DNA of 26,059 bases from Pseudomonadota bacterium (GCA_023410905.1 JAEYPL010000360.1:1-26059), one strand, 5' to 3'. Counted from the stretch's first letter, positions 1 to 8,937 are shown. A program made the numbers and translations. Notes: a model not told the origin generated them from the letters alone.

Positions 1-11
1 CCTCACCCTAG

Positions 12-39
12 CCCTCTCCCCGCTAAAGCGGGGAGAGGG
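12..39. repeat. Palindromic REP-like element downstream of the aminotransferase gene
   Basis: A perfect 13-bp inverted repeat, CCCTCTCCCCGCT (12-24) and its complement (27-39), is separated by two bases. CCTCACCCTAG lies just to its left. It sits about 65 nt past the stop of the minus-strand aminotransferase. From memory, palindromes of this composition recur many times in rhizobial genomes, usually between genes. The transcript would form a very stable hairpin, but no T-run follows on the minus strand. It is therefore better called a dispersed palindromic repeat that may stabilise or end the mRNA than a classical terminator. Confidence 0.6.
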
Positions 40-104
40 GATTCTGGTGGCGCAAGCCGCGAGCGCGACGCTTGAAGAATAATGCGGTGCTCCTCGCATC
101 TCCC

Positions 105-1409
105 TCAAACACACTCCTTGAAGGCCTGAGCAAAGATCGACAGACCCATGTCGATCTCCTCGTCAGTGATCGTGATCGGCGGAGCAATGCGGAAAATCCC
201 CCAGCCGCCGCGCACGACGCTCGTCGAAAGGCCCAGTTCCAGACAGCGCGCCATGATCCGCGCCGCAAGCTCCGGATTGGGCTCCTTCGTGCGTCGGTCC
301 TTCACAAGCTCCACGCCCATCATGAGCCCGCGACCGCGTACATCGCCGATCACTTCATAGCGCTGCATCAAACTCTCGAAGCCCGCCTTCAGCTTCTCGC
401 CCGCAACGCGCGCACGATCCGCGAGCCGATCGCGCAGAATGATCTCGATCACCTTCAATCCCACCGCTGCCGGCAGCGGATCGGATGCGTGCGTCGTGTA
501 GAAATGGAACTTCTTGTCGAAGCACTGCTGCTCGATCTCCGCCGTCGTGATCACCGCCGACAGCGCGAGGCCCGCCCCGAGCGTCTTCGAGAGCGTCACG
601 AAATCCGGCACCAGCCCGTCGTACTCGCAATCGAACAGCCGCCCCGTACGCCCGAGCCCCGTCTGCGCCTCGTCGACGATCACCAGCATCCCACGCTTGC
701 GCGCACGCTCGGCTGCCGCCTTGAGATAGCCCTTCGGCGGCACGATGACACCGCCGCTCGACAGGATCGACTCGAGGATCAGCGCCGCAGGACTGCCAGT
801 CGACTGGCGGTCGAACAGCTCGAAACCGTAGTCGAGCTCAGCTTCCCAATCGTAGGTATCGCCCTTCATGAACGCCGGACGATACGGCGTCGGTGCCGGC
901 AGCGCGAACGAGCCCGGCAGCGCGGGGCCATATCCTTGCCGGCTGCTCGAGAACGTCGCCGATGAAGCACCGCCCGTTACGCCGTGCCATGAACGCGAGA
1001 GTGCCAGCACCTCGTAGCGACCCGTTGCGACCTTGGCCATGCGCAACGCGGCCTCATTGGATTCACCACCCGTCGAGAGCAGCAGCACGCGCTCCAGATT
1101 GCCCGGCGCCAGCTCGGCGAGCTTCTCCGCGAGATCGATGACCGGCCGCGACAAAAGCTGGCTGTAGAGATGCACCAGCTCACCCGCCTGCTCGCGAATG
1201 ACCGCCGTGATCTCCGGATGGCTATGACCGAGGATCGTGCTCATCTGACCGGACGCGAAGTCGAGTATGCGCCGCCCGTCGGTCGTGGTCATGAAGGCGC
1301 CCTGCGCCTTGTCGATGATCACGGGCTGAAAGTAGTGCCCATAGCGCACGAGATGGCGATCCGCCCGCTCCCAAAGCGCCTGTTCATCCGCAGCAGCCGC
1401 ATCAGCCAT
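105..1409 (-). CDS. dgdA: 2,2-dialkylglycine decarboxylase-like class III aminotransferase
   Basis: PLP-dependent fold-type I enzyme of 434 aa. It resembles, from memory and along the whole length, Burkholderia cepacia dialkylglycine decarboxylase, a cytoplasmic enzyme that decarboxylates 2,2-dialkylglycines such as 2-aminoisobutyrate and transaminates pyruvate. Visible residues are the Schiff-base lysine K275 in TLSKTLGAG, D246 in VDEAQTG for the PLP nitrogen, W141 in SWHG stacking on PLP, Q55 in SGQMS (typical of this enzyme rather than ordinary transaminases) and the carboxylate-binding Arg in FRIAPP. I chose the ATG at 1409 because AGGAG lies six bases upstream; an ATG at 1415 is immediately next to that SD, and the longer frame has no signal. 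The gene stands alone, divergent from the TonB receptor. An omega-amino-acid transaminase is the main alternative. The decarboxylase-type Gln makes the call fairly strong. Confidence 0.82.
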   Translation of the reverse strand: MADAAAADEQALWERADRHLVRYGHYFQPVIIDKAQGAFMTTTDGRRILDFASGQMSTILGHSHPEITAVIREQAGELVHLYSQLLSRPVIDLAEKLAELAPGNLERVLLLSTGGESNEAALRMAKVATGRYEVLALSRSWHGVTGGASSATFSSSRQGYGPALPGSFALPAPTPYRPAFMKGDTYDWEAELDYGFELFDRQSTGSPAALILESILSSGGVIVPPKGYLKAAAERARKRGMLVIVDEAQTGLGRTGRLFDCEYDGLVPDFVTLSKTLGAGLALSAVITTAEIEQQCFDKKFHFYTTHASDPLPAAVGLKVIEIILRDRLADRARVAGEKLKAGFESLMQRYEVIGDVRGRGLMMGVELVKDRRTKEPNPELAARIMARCLELGLSTSVVRGGWGIFRIAPPITITDEEIDMGLSIFAQAFKECV

Positions 1410-1786
1410 TTTCATCTCCTGCACGAGCGAGCGAGGCTCGCGATCGTTATTGTGGTTCAAAGGATCGCGCGACGCACGATCAGACAGCACGTCACCGTTC
1501 GTGATCATTGTTACCCTCGCCGCAACCAGCGCAACAATAGAATCAAACCAAATAAACCCCTTAAAATGTTGCATTTCTGCTGCAGAAGCAGGCAAAGCAC
1601 GCTGTTGCGTCAAGCTATTTATTGACCACTGAAGTATAGAAAGTAGAGAGTTGCGCAGTTCGGCCCCCGAGTCGGGATGTCGCAAAAAGGCGGCACTTCC
1701 AAAACCGGGAAGTCGACAACTCAGCAAGCTAGCAAGCGTTCAGCAGCCAGCCAGCCATCAGTGAACTCAGGGGCTCGGAGGTTGGA
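1410..1786. promoter_or_regulatory. Divergent promoter region between the PLP enzyme and the TonB receptor
   Basis: This 377-nt stretch is AT-richer than its surroundings, especially 1500-1650, and must hold both promoters. It contains ATTGTT (1507-1512) and AACAAT (1533-1538) as a spaced inverted repeat, a 13-bp palindrome at 1575-1587, and a short hairpin, ACTTCC (1695-1700) with GGAAGT (1708-1713), in the probable receptor leader. TTGACC at 1622-1627 looks like a -35 box, but no good -10 lies 16-18 bases downstream, so I do not assign a promoter. No open frame in it looks like a gene. Confidence 0.45.
1575..1587. promoter_or_regulatory. 6-1-6 inverted repeat, candidate operator
   Basis: TTCTGC and GCAGAA flank a single central T, giving a perfect 13-bp dyad in the middle of the divergent promoter region. 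A one-base-centre dyad is the geometry of Fur/Irr-family boxes, but the bases do not match the classical Fur or Irr consensus. The position suits control of the TonB receptor, the PLP enzyme, or both. The regulator is unknown. Confidence 0.3.
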
Positions 1787-3988
1787 ATGCGGCCTGTTAT
1801 CGGGAGCGCAACGAAGAATACTGTTCAGTCGGCAAGCCGCGTGTCGGCTGTGCGAAAAGCGCTCATGGGGACGAGCGCGCTCATGGTGGCGATCACGTGG
1901 TGTGATGCCGCCTTCGCGCAAACCACGCTGCCGCCTTTGACGGTGCAGACCAAGAAAGCCCGCCCCAAAGCCGCAGCAAAGGCCGCGCCCAAGCAGGCGC
2001 CTACGCCGTCTGAACCGCCTGCGGAGGTTGCAGCGGAACCGCTGTTGGTCGCGCCCCAGGACGTGCCCTACACGACCCCTAGCGCAACGAGCACCGCAAC
2101 GCGCAGCGACCTCGACACCTTCGGCCAGATCGGAACGAGCGACATTCTGCGATCAATGCCCGGCGTGGGCACGCGCGAAAGTCCGGGCAACGCCGGCACG
2201 GCTGTCAATATTCGCGGCATGGAAGGCTCCGGCCGCGTCAACATGATGATCGACGGCGTGCGCCAGAACTTCCGCTTTACCGGTCATGAAGCGCAGGGCT
2301 TCGCCTACGTCGACCCCAACTTGCTCGCCGGTATCGATGTAAATCGCGGCGCTGTATCCACGCAGGGTGGCTCGGGCGCGCTTGCCGGTACAGCCAATTT
2401 CCGCACGCTCGACGTCGATGACTTCATCAAGCCGGGACGGGACGCTGGCGTTCTGACGACCGCGACCTGGGGCAGCAATGGTGTCGGCTGGTCGGAGATG
2501 GCAGGCGCCGGCGTACGAACCGAGACCATCGGCATCGCGGGCGCGATCAGCGGTCACAACCAGGGCAACTACAAGAACGGCGATGGCATCACCGTTCTCA
2601 ACACCGACAGGGATATCATCTCGGGACTGTTCAAAGTCGAGATCAAGCCCTCGACCGAGCACTTCCTGAAGTTCGGCGGCGTCATCTATGATGCGGACTT
2701 CACCGCAAATTCCTACTTCCAGAACCTGCGGTCCGACACGTTCACGATGAACTACATCTATCGGCCCGTCGACAACCCGCTCGTCTACTTCAAGTTCAAT
2801 GCCTACACGAACGACGTGAAGATGCAGTACTTCGCCGGCGTCAATGCCTCGGCGGCCCTCGGTCGCGTCGTCGAGACCAAGGGCAAAGGCTTCGACGTTT
2901 CCAACACGTCGAAGTTCTGGCTCGGCGGGATCAAGGTGATCTCCGAATACGGCTTCGAGTATTTCGGCGACGAGTTCGAAGTCACCAACAGCACGGCAGC
3001 GCCGGATCGCGGCGTCAATGGACCTGGCGAGAGTTCTACGGCCGGCCTCTTTTCACAGACGAAGTTCAGCTATGGCATCGCAGATCTGATCGTCGGCCTG
3101 CGCTATGACATGTTCACGCTGAAGGGGTCCGGATCGGTTGCTCCGGGCAATCCTGTCGGTCTTCCTCCCGGGCCCTATGAGGTTGATCGCGAGGACGAGC
3201 GCTTCAACCCGAAGGTAACGTTCGCGCTCAACCCGACACCATGGCTGCAGCCGTACGTGACCTACTCGGAGTCCATGCGCTATCCGACGGTCAACGAGAC
3301 CTTCGTCGGCGGCAGTCATCCCGGTTCAGGCACGCCCCCGCAGTTCTTCTATCCGAACCCCTTCCTCGAGCCCGAGATTGCCAAGGGCTGGGAGTTCGGC
3401 TTCAACATCAAGAAGGATGGTCTGTTCGCTCGCAACGACAGCTTCCGCTTCAAGGCCACCTACTTCATGCTGGATGTCGAAAACTACATCACGGCCAGCT
3501 TCGTCGGCGGCACGCACTTCATCAACAATCCAGGCATCAGCAAGGTCGATGGAGTCGAGCTGCAGGGCATGTACGATGCACGCTATGTCTTTGCCGGCAT
3601 GAGCTACACGTACTCGAACTCCGATTTGCCGCCGCAGGCGAACGGATTCGGCGCCCAAAGCTACCTGCCCGAGCATGTGCTCTCGATTACTGCAGGATTG
3701 AGGTTCTTCGACGAGAAGCTCACGGTTGGCGCGCGCGGCTACTTTGCAAGCAAGGCCTACACCGGCGGCGATCTCATTCCCACCAATGGCGACCCCTACA
3801 CGCCGGGCTACGAGCTGCTCGACCTCTTTGCGAGCTACAAGTTCGACAGCGGCCTCCAGCTCGGCGCATCGGTCACGAATGTGTTCGACGAAGCCTACAC
3901 ACCGTATACCGCCACCCCAGCAACGGGCTTCACTGGAGACACGGGTCGCGGCCGCACTGTCCTGCTGACGGCAAAGGCGCAGTTCTGA
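1787..3988 (+). CDS. TonB-dependent outer-membrane receptor, haem/haemoprotein type
   Basis: 733-aa outer-membrane gated channel powered by TonB-ExbBD. A long signal peptide ends at AFA44|Q45. The mature start LPPLTVQ resembles a TonB box and is followed by a Lys/Pro/Ala-rich linker (about 56-92). The plug (about 95-215) contains DILRSMPGV, NIRGMEGSGRVNMMIDGVRQ and YVDPNLLAGIDVNRG. The rest is a beta-barrel ending in Phe733, the usual Omp assembly signal. The plug wording and NPFLEPE near residue 525 fit the haemoglobin/transferrin receptor group. The FRAP motif of classical haem receptors is replaced by SMRYPTVNE, so haem as ligand is inferred, not shown. GGAGG at 1777-1781 supports the ATG at 1787. 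No haem ABC importer or TonB gene is adjacent. A siderophore receptor is the alternative. Confidence 0.88.
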   Translation: MRPVIGSATKNTVQSASRVSAVRKALMGTSALMVAITWCDAAFAQTTLPPLTVQTKKARPKAAAKAAPKQAPTPSEPPAEVAAEPLLVAPQDVPYTTPSATSTATRSDLDTFGQIGTSDILRSMPGVGTRESPGNAGTAVNIRGMEGSGRVNMMIDGVRQNFRFTGHEAQGFAYVDPNLLAGIDVNRGAVSTQGGSGALAGTANFRTLDVDDFIKPGRDAGVLTTATWGSNGVGWSEMAGAGVRTETIGIAGAISGHNQGNYKNGDGITVLNTDRDIISGLFKVEIKPSTEHFLKFGGVIYDADFTANSYFQNLRSDTFTMNYIYRPVDNPLVYFKFNAYTNDVKMQYFAGVNASAALGRVVETKGKGFDVSNTSKFWLGGIKVISEYGFEYFGDEFEVTNSTAAPDRGVNGPGESSTAGLFSQTKFSYGIADLIVGLRYDMFTLKGSGSVAPGNPVGLPPGPYEVDREDERFNPKVTFALNPTPWLQPYVTYSESMRYPTVNETFVGGSHPGSGTPPQFFYPNPFLEPEIAKGWEFGFNIKKDGLFARNDSFRFKATYFMLDVENYITASFVGGTHFINNPGISKVDGVELQGMYDARYVFAGMSYTYSNSDLPPQANGFGAQSYLPEHVLSITAGLRFFDEKLTVGARGYFASKAYTGGDLIPTNGDPYTPGYELLDLFASYKFDSGLQLGASVTNVFDEAYTPYTATPATGFTGDTGRGRTVLLTAKAQF

Positions 3989-4016
3989 CGCCACACCGCA
4001 CGACGCACAGAAGACC

Positions 4017-4050
4017 AAAGCGCCGCACACCCGTGCGGCGCTTTCTTTTT
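4017..4050 (+). terminator. Intrinsic terminator of the TonB receptor gene
   Basis: AAAGCGCCGCAC (4017-4028) pairs perfectly with GTGCGGCGCTTT (4033-4044) around a four-base loop and is followed by CTTTTT. It begins 28 nt after the receptor stop. On the other strand the stem starts 11 nt past the ABC ATPase stop, with a weaker CTTTGGTCTT tail, so it may end both converging transcripts. Confidence 0.88.
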
Positions 4051-4060
4051 AGCGCGACGC

Positions 4061-4813
<753 letters not shown>

Positions 4814-4822
4814 GGTCTCACC

Positions 4823-5707
4823 TCAGATACGGACCGCGTACTTGCGCTCGAGCCGGATGGTCCAGCGCGCGATCGGATAGCAGTAGACGAAGAAGAAGAG
4901 GAGCAGCATCCCGTACATCGGCATGAGCAGATCCGTGCGCTGCTCGGAGGCGAGCGCATCCTGCGTGAGTGTCATCGCGTCATTGACGCCGACGATGGAG
5001 ATGAGCGGCGTTGCCATGGTCAAGATCGCGTACCAGTTCATCCAGGGCGGGATCATGCGCTTCACGCACTGCGGCAGGATAATGCGCCAGAGTGTCTGAA
5101 GGCGCGAGAATGCGAGGCTCTCGGCCGACTCCCATTGCGCTGTCGGTATCGAATTGACGGCGCCCCGCACGATCTCGGCGATGTTCGCCATGATCGGCAG
5201 CGCCAGACCGACCGTCGCCTTGAACCACGCCGGGAAGGGGATCGTCAGGCCGCCGATGCGGAACTGGAAGGGCGTCAGCAGCATCACGAAGAACAGCAGC
5301 ACGAGCCAGGGCGAGTTGCGGAAGAACTGCGTGATCGCCCATGAGACGGAGCGCACGGGAGCGAACTTCGAGATCAGGCCGAGGCCCAGCGCGAGCCCTG
5401 TAACCGTCCCGATGGCCATGGCGAGAAAGCTGACGAGAATATTGAGCGCAAAACCGCCGAACTCGCGCGGCGGCCCGAACAGAATGAGCGGCGTCCATTT
5501 CCAGAGCGTCGCCAGAATGCCGAGGCGCTCGCCGCCGACCGCGAGCTGCGCCCATGCCTCACTCGCAAGCAGAACGCACGCAAGGAGCCCCAGCGCTACG
5601 GCCAGCGCACGCGGCGTGAAGGCTGAGGCCACAAAGCCGCTCTCCCCCTGAGCGGGTGCGGTGACCACGGGCTTGATCAGGATTGGACGGCTCGCCTGTG
5701 CGCTCAT
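4823..5707 (-). CDS. Amino acid ABC transporter permease (second, longer subunit)
   Basis: 294-aa inner-membrane permease of the HisM/GltK class. An N-terminal extension carries one hydrophobic segment (about 33-54) that shorter family members lack. The core membrane segments run from about 88 to 280. The EAA loop that contacts the ATPase is at about 193-213 (ESAESLAF, then RIILPQ). QFFRNSPWLVLLFF (from about 127) is typical of polar amino acid permeases. Its start overlaps the stop of the preceding permease by four bases (ATGA), so the two should be made in equal amounts and probably pair as a heterodimer. Confidence 0.9.
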   Translation of the reverse strand: MSAQASRPILIKPVVTAPAQGESGFVASAFTPRALAVALGLLACVLLASEAWAQLAVGGERLGILATLWKWTPLILFGPPREFGGFALNILVSFLAMAIGTVTGLALGLGLISKFAPVRSVSWAITQFFRNSPWLVLLFFVMLLTPFQFRIGGLTIPFPAWFKATVGLALPIMANIAEIVRGAVNSIPTAQWESAESLAFSRLQTLWRIILPQCVKRMIPPWMNWYAILTMATPLISIVGVNDAMTLTQDALASEQRTDLLMPMYGMLLLFFFVYCYPIARWTIRLERKYAVRI

Positions 5708-6450
5708 TGCCCGAACCCCGGAACGCGCAGCGAGCGCTCGAGCCGCGTCATGAGCCAGACGAAGATGCCGACCAGGATGAGATAGAAAGTCAGCAGTGTC
5801 ACCATCATCTCGAAGACGTTGATGCGATCCGACCAGATCTGGCTGGCCACATACAGCGTCTCAGGAACCGCGATGGCGTAGGCCTGCGTCGTCGTCTTGA
5901 TCAGGTTGACGAGGTTGTTGTTGAGCGCCGGCAGGCACACCCGCACGGCGAGCGGCAGCACGATGTAGCGATAGATCTGCCAGCGATTGAAGCCGAGCGA
6001 CTCCGCGGCCTCGACCGTCGACTTCTGCACCGCCTCGACGCCGGAGCGGAAAATCTCGATGTTGAACGCACCCGCGAAGAACGACAGCGAGATCACCGCC
6101 CACGCGAAGCTGCCGAGTATGGGCTGCGCAATGCCGAACTCGTTCTCGACGCGCGGCATCTGCGGGCCGAGCGCGAAGTAGAAGAAATACATCTGCACGA
6201 GCGGCGGTGTATTGCGGAAGAACTGGATGTAGCCCTGGACGAAGGCCTTGAGGATCCTGAAGCGGCTTCCCTGCAGCCACGCGCCGACAATGCCGATCAG
6301 AACGCTCAAAATCACGCACGTGGCGGCAAGCTGGACCGTCGTCCACATGCCGCGCAGCAGGCGGCCGCGCTCGAACGTATCGTAGAAGTGGACGAGATTG
6401 ATGCCGTACGCGTCATGCAGACTGCGCAGGAAGTCCCACAGACCTTCCAT
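5704..6450 (-). CDS. Amino acid ABC transporter permease (first subunit)
   Basis: 248-aa inner-membrane permease of the HisQ/GltJ class, with about five membrane segments. FFRNTPPLVQMYFFYF (from residue 77) and the EAA loop EAAESLGF followed by YIVLP (about 148-166) are diagnostic. It follows the binding-protein gene after an 87-nt gap holding a strong hairpin and overlaps the next permease by four bases. The SD is weak (GGGAA before the ATG at 6450). Together with the hairpin, that should keep membrane subunits below the level of the binding protein. Confidence 0.91.
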   Translation of the reverse strand: MEGLWDFLRSLHDAYGINLVHFYDTFERGRLLRGMWTTVQLAATCVILSVLIGIVGAWLQGSRFRILKAFVQGYIQFFRNTPPLVQMYFFYFALGPQMPRVENEFGIAQPILGSFAWAVISLSFFAGAFNIEIFRSGVEAVQKSTVEAAESLGFNRWQIYRYIVLPLAVRVCLPALNNNLVNLIKTTTQAYAIAVPETLYVASQIWSDRINVFEMMVTLLTFYLILVGIFVWLMTRLERSLRVPGFGQ

Positions 6451-6494
6451 TCAATTCCCGTCGCTCGGAATGCAATGCGAATTCGAAGAGAACC

Positions 6495-6525
6495 GCCGGA
6501 CGGCGCATCCCATGCACCGCCCGGC
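6495..6525 (-). promoter_or_regulatory. Intercistronic hairpin between binding protein and permease genes
   Basis: In the minus-strand transcript, GCCGGGCGGUGC and GCGCCGUCCGGC pair over 12 bp (two G-U wobbles) around a seven-base loop. No U-run follows, so it is not a full terminator. Stem-loops at this point in binding-protein-dependent transporter operons protect the upstream mRNA or attenuate readthrough, giving excess binding protein. That role here is inferred. Confidence 0.7.
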
Positions 6526-6537
6526 AGCTATTGAAGC

Positions 6538-7359
6538 TTACTTCTTGGCTGCCGCGGTGGCATCGACCAGCCACTGCGTATTGCTGCCAACCCACTTCTT
6601 CTCCATGGCGAGCAGCGTGCCCGACTTCAGCCAGTCCTTGACGGTCTCCGCCATGAACTTGCCCCAGGGCCCGTCCAGATCCTCGGTCTTGACCGCGAGA
6701 CCCCACGGCACCGGCTTCCATTCCGTGAGCGCCACGACGTCGAAGCCTTCCCACTTCTTGTCCTGGGCCTTCTTGAAGACGAGCACGACGTCGTCATAGA
6801 CGAAGCCCACGCAGCGGCCATCCAGAAGCGCCTGCTCGGCTTCCGGCACGCCCTTGAAGGCGATCAGGTCCTGGCCCGTGTACTTCGACTGCAGCTCGTT
6901 GTTGTAGAAGGCGCCCTGCAGCGCACACACCGGCTTGCCCTTGAGATCGGCCGCGCTCTTGATGTTCGCCTTCTTGTTGGCGAGGATCGCGACGCCCGAA
7001 GCATAGTACACGGGATCGACAATGCCGACGACCTTGCGGCGCTCCGGCGTGTCGCTCATGGTCGCGATCATGAGATCGATCTTGCCCTGCTGCAGGAACT
7101 GCATGCGGTTGGACGAGACGACCGAGACGAGTTCCAGCTTCACGCCGAGCCGCTTAGCGACATCGGCCGCCATATCGGCCTCCATGCCGACGATGGCGCC
7201 GCTCGAGTCGCGCGTACCCCAGGGCGGATAGTCCGTCTTCACGCCGACGATGAGCGTGCCCTTTTTCTTGATCTCCGCCAGCGGATCGGCCTTCGCCGCC
7301 GTGTTGCCGGCCAACGCGGCGACAACGCCGAGAGCCAATGCCGCAATCAGTCGTCTCAT
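6538..7359 (-). CDS. Periplasmic amino acid-binding protein of ABC transporter
   Basis: 273-aa family 3 solute-binding protein that captures substrate in the periplasm and delivers it to the adjacent permeases. A signal peptide runs to AKA24|D25. The mature part begins with the family pattern KKGTLIVGVKTDYPPWG. GMEADMAADVAKRLG, the RMQFLQQGKIDLMIATMSDTPERR hinge block and DLKGKPVCALQGAF follow. The Arg-containing TPERR region normally holds the ligand alpha-carboxylate. AGGAG lies seven bases before the ATG at 7359. It is the first gene of a four-gene operon. Glutamate, aspartate or another polar amino acid is likely, but no specificity residue settles it. Confidence 0.92.
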   Translation of the reverse strand: MRRLIAALALGVVAALAGNTAAKADPLAEIKKKGTLIVGVKTDYPPWGTRDSSGAIVGMEADMAADVAKRLGVKLELVSVVSSNRMQFLQQGKIDLMIATMSDTPERRKVVGIVDPVYYASGVAILANKKANIKSAADLKGKPVCALQGAFYNNELQSKYTGQDLIAFKGVPEAEQALLDGRCVGFVYDDVVLVFKKAQDKKWEGFDVVALTEWKPVPWGLAVKTEDLDGPWGKFMAETVKDWLKSGTLLAMEKKWVGSNTQWLVDATAAAKK

Positions 7360-7435
7360 CGCACGTCTCCTGTCATGCTACCAATGCCCACGGCCGGCTC
7401 ACCACGCACCGTGCGCGATAAGCCCGCTGCCCGAA

Positions 7436-7464
7436 ATTATGGCACAAGCGGCCCGAAGTCCGAA
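7436..7464 (-). promoter_or_regulatory. Candidate promoter of the amino acid ABC operon
   Basis: On the minus strand TTCGGA (7464-7459) and CATAAT (7441-7436) are 17 bases apart, a sigma-70-like layout, leaving a leader of about 70 nt. The -35 lies inside a small inverted repeat, GTCCG (7458-7462) with CGGAC (7468-7472), which could be an operator or the tail hairpin of the upstream ybaK transcript. Confidence 0.35.
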
Positions 7465-7516
7465 AGCCGGACAATTCAGGCAACGCGTTCGGTTTCCGGG
7501 CAATCTCTGCTCGGGC

Positions 7517-7996
7517 TCAGGTGTCCGCCACGAGCGGCGCTGCAACGGCCCCCAGAATGCGCTGCGCTTCGGCGGGCGCGAGGCGAACCTGCAATCCACG
7601 CTGGCCGCCATTCATATAAACCCGGTCATGGACCAGGGATCGGGCCTCGATAACGGTCGGCGACTTCTTGCGCTGGCCGAACGGGCTGATACCGCCAACC
7701 TTGTACCCCGTGATCCGCTCGGCATCCGCGGGCTTCATCATCTGCGCCGACTTCCCGCCGACCGCCGCGGCCAGCTTCTTCATGGACACTTCCCGATCCG
7801 ACGGCACAATCACGCAAACGGGCTTGCCATCGACAAGCGCCATGAGCGTCTTCAAGACGCGCGCCGGCTCTTCTCCCAAGGCTTCGGCAGCCTGGAGACC
7901 GATGTGCTGCGCATCGGCATCATAATCGTAGGTATGAACCGAGAAGTCGGCCCCCGCTCCCTCCAGCATGTCCGTCGCGCGCGTCTTCTTCGACAT
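7517..7996 (-). CDS. ybaK: Cys-tRNA(Pro) deacylase, YbaK/EbsC family
   Basis: 159-aa cytoplasmic editing enzyme that hydrolyses Cys wrongly attached to tRNA(Pro) by prolyl-tRNA synthetase. The length equals that of E. coli YbaK (from memory). Visible are the catalytic lysine K49 in VLKTLMALVDGKPV, VPSDREVSMKKLAAA, and the glycine-rich GYKVGGISPFGQ loop (from 98) that shapes the thiol-binding pocket. I start at 7996 (MSKKTRATDML) because this is the usual N-terminus and GAGAG precedes it; an in-frame ATG at 8029 has no SD and adds residues unlike the family. It is transcribed toward the ABC operon with a 157-nt gap and is divergent from the response regulators. Confidence 0.92.
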   Translation of the reverse strand: MSKKTRATDMLEGAGADFSVHTYDYDADAQHIGLQAAEALGEEPARVLKTLMALVDGKPVCVIVPSDREVSMKKLAAAVGGKSAQMMKPADAERITGYKVGGISPFGQRKKSPTVIEARSLVHDRVYMNGGQRGLQVRLAPAEAQRILGAVAAPLVADT

Positions 7997-8082
7997 GTCG
8001 CTCTCTACGCCCTCTCGCGCAGCCCCCATTTACGAGTTGCCTAATCAATGCCGAACGATCGCCTCGAAGTCGACGGCAGACG

Positions 8083-8112
8083 TGGAAAACCAATGGGTAC
8101 CCCGGCTATACT
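8083..8112 (+). promoter_or_regulatory. Candidate promoter of the response-regulator genes
   Basis: TGGAAA (8083-8088) and TATACT (8107-8112) are separated by 18 bases and would start transcription about 60 nt before the first regulator ATG. The -10 matches the sigma-70 consensus well; the -35 matches at four of six bases. This is assigned by eye only. Confidence 0.35.
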
Positions 8113-8181
8113 TAGGTGTGATCCGTGCCGGCGTGAACCACGTGTTATAGCGGCATCCTCACACCATTGGACGGCGCGACC

Positions 8182-8811
8182 ATGCCGCAGGATTCGAGCA
8201 CCGACGCCATCGTTCACATCATCGATGATGATGCCTCGCTGCGCATGGCGATGGACACCCTGTTTCGCTCGGTGGGCCTCAAGACCAAGACCTACGGCAC
8301 CACGCGCGAGTTTCTCGACGCAAAGCCGGGCGACAGCCCGGGCTGCCTCGTTCTCGACGTGCGATTGCCGGGCGTGAGCGGGCTCGACTTCCAGGAGCAA
8401 CTCGCGGGTCTCGGCATCCATCTGCCCGCTATCCTGATCACCGGGCACGGTGACATCCCGATGTCCGTCCGTGCCATGAAGGCCGGCGCCGTCGACTTCC
8501 TGTCCAAGCCTTTCCGCGACCAGGACATGCTCGATGCCGTTGCCGCCGCCATCAAGCGGGACAGCGAACGCCGCGCGACCGATGGGCATTCCGGCCAGGT
8601 GCGGGACCGCTTTGCCACGCTCTCCCCGCGCGAGCAGCAGGTCATGATGCTGGTGACCGCCGGAAAGATGAACAAGCAGGTCGCGGGCGATCTGGGGCTC
8701 AGCGAGATCACCGTCAAGATCCACCGCGGCTCGGCCATGCGCAAAATGGGCGCACGCACGCTCGCGGATCTCGTCCGGATGGCCGATACGCTCAAGGTCA
8801 AGGAGGGTTGA
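8182..8811 (+). CDS. FixJ/NarL-type response regulator (receiver plus LuxR HTH)
   Basis: 209-aa cytoplasmic two-component regulator. The receiver domain (about 9-125) has the acidic pocket IIDDD, phospho-acceptor D59 in LVLDVRLPG, Thr87 in ILITGHGD and K109 in LSKPF. A linker leads to a LuxR-type helix-turn-helix (about 146-206; LSPREQQVMMLVTAGKMNKQ, then LGLSEITVKIHRG). ITGHGDIPMSVRAMKAGAVDFL is strongly FixJ-like. The ATG at 8182 is preferred; an in-frame TTG at 8167 lacks a better SD, and the SD for 8182 (GGACGG) is itself weak. The adjoining soluble PAS kinase is its likely partner. Target genes are unknown. Confidence 0.9.
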   Translation: MPQDSSTDAIVHIIDDDASLRMAMDTLFRSVGLKTKTYGTTREFLDAKPGDSPGCLVLDVRLPGVSGLDFQEQLAGLGIHLPAILITGHGDIPMSVRAMKAGAVDFLSKPFRDQDMLDAVAAAIKRDSERRATDGHSGQVRDRFATLSPREQQVMMLVTAGKMNKQVAGDLGLSEITVKIHRGSAMRKMGARTLADLVRMADTLKVKEG

Positions 8812-8937
8812 GGTCTCCTCTAACACCACCGTATGATTTTCAGGCACGCCCCGACATGAGACAGCCTTCATTCGACAAACAGGCTCCGGATCTGCCCATC
8901 ATGGCCGACTTGAGCCACTGACGAAGAAGGACGGCCC

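Noticed and set aside
8167..8181. TTG start for the FixJ-like regulator
   Set aside because: The ATG at 8182 gives the normal family N-terminus, and TTG is rare without a better SD.
8856..8921. 21-codon ORF between the two response regulators
   Set aside because: It has no SD and no resemblance to known small proteins; it is probably chance.
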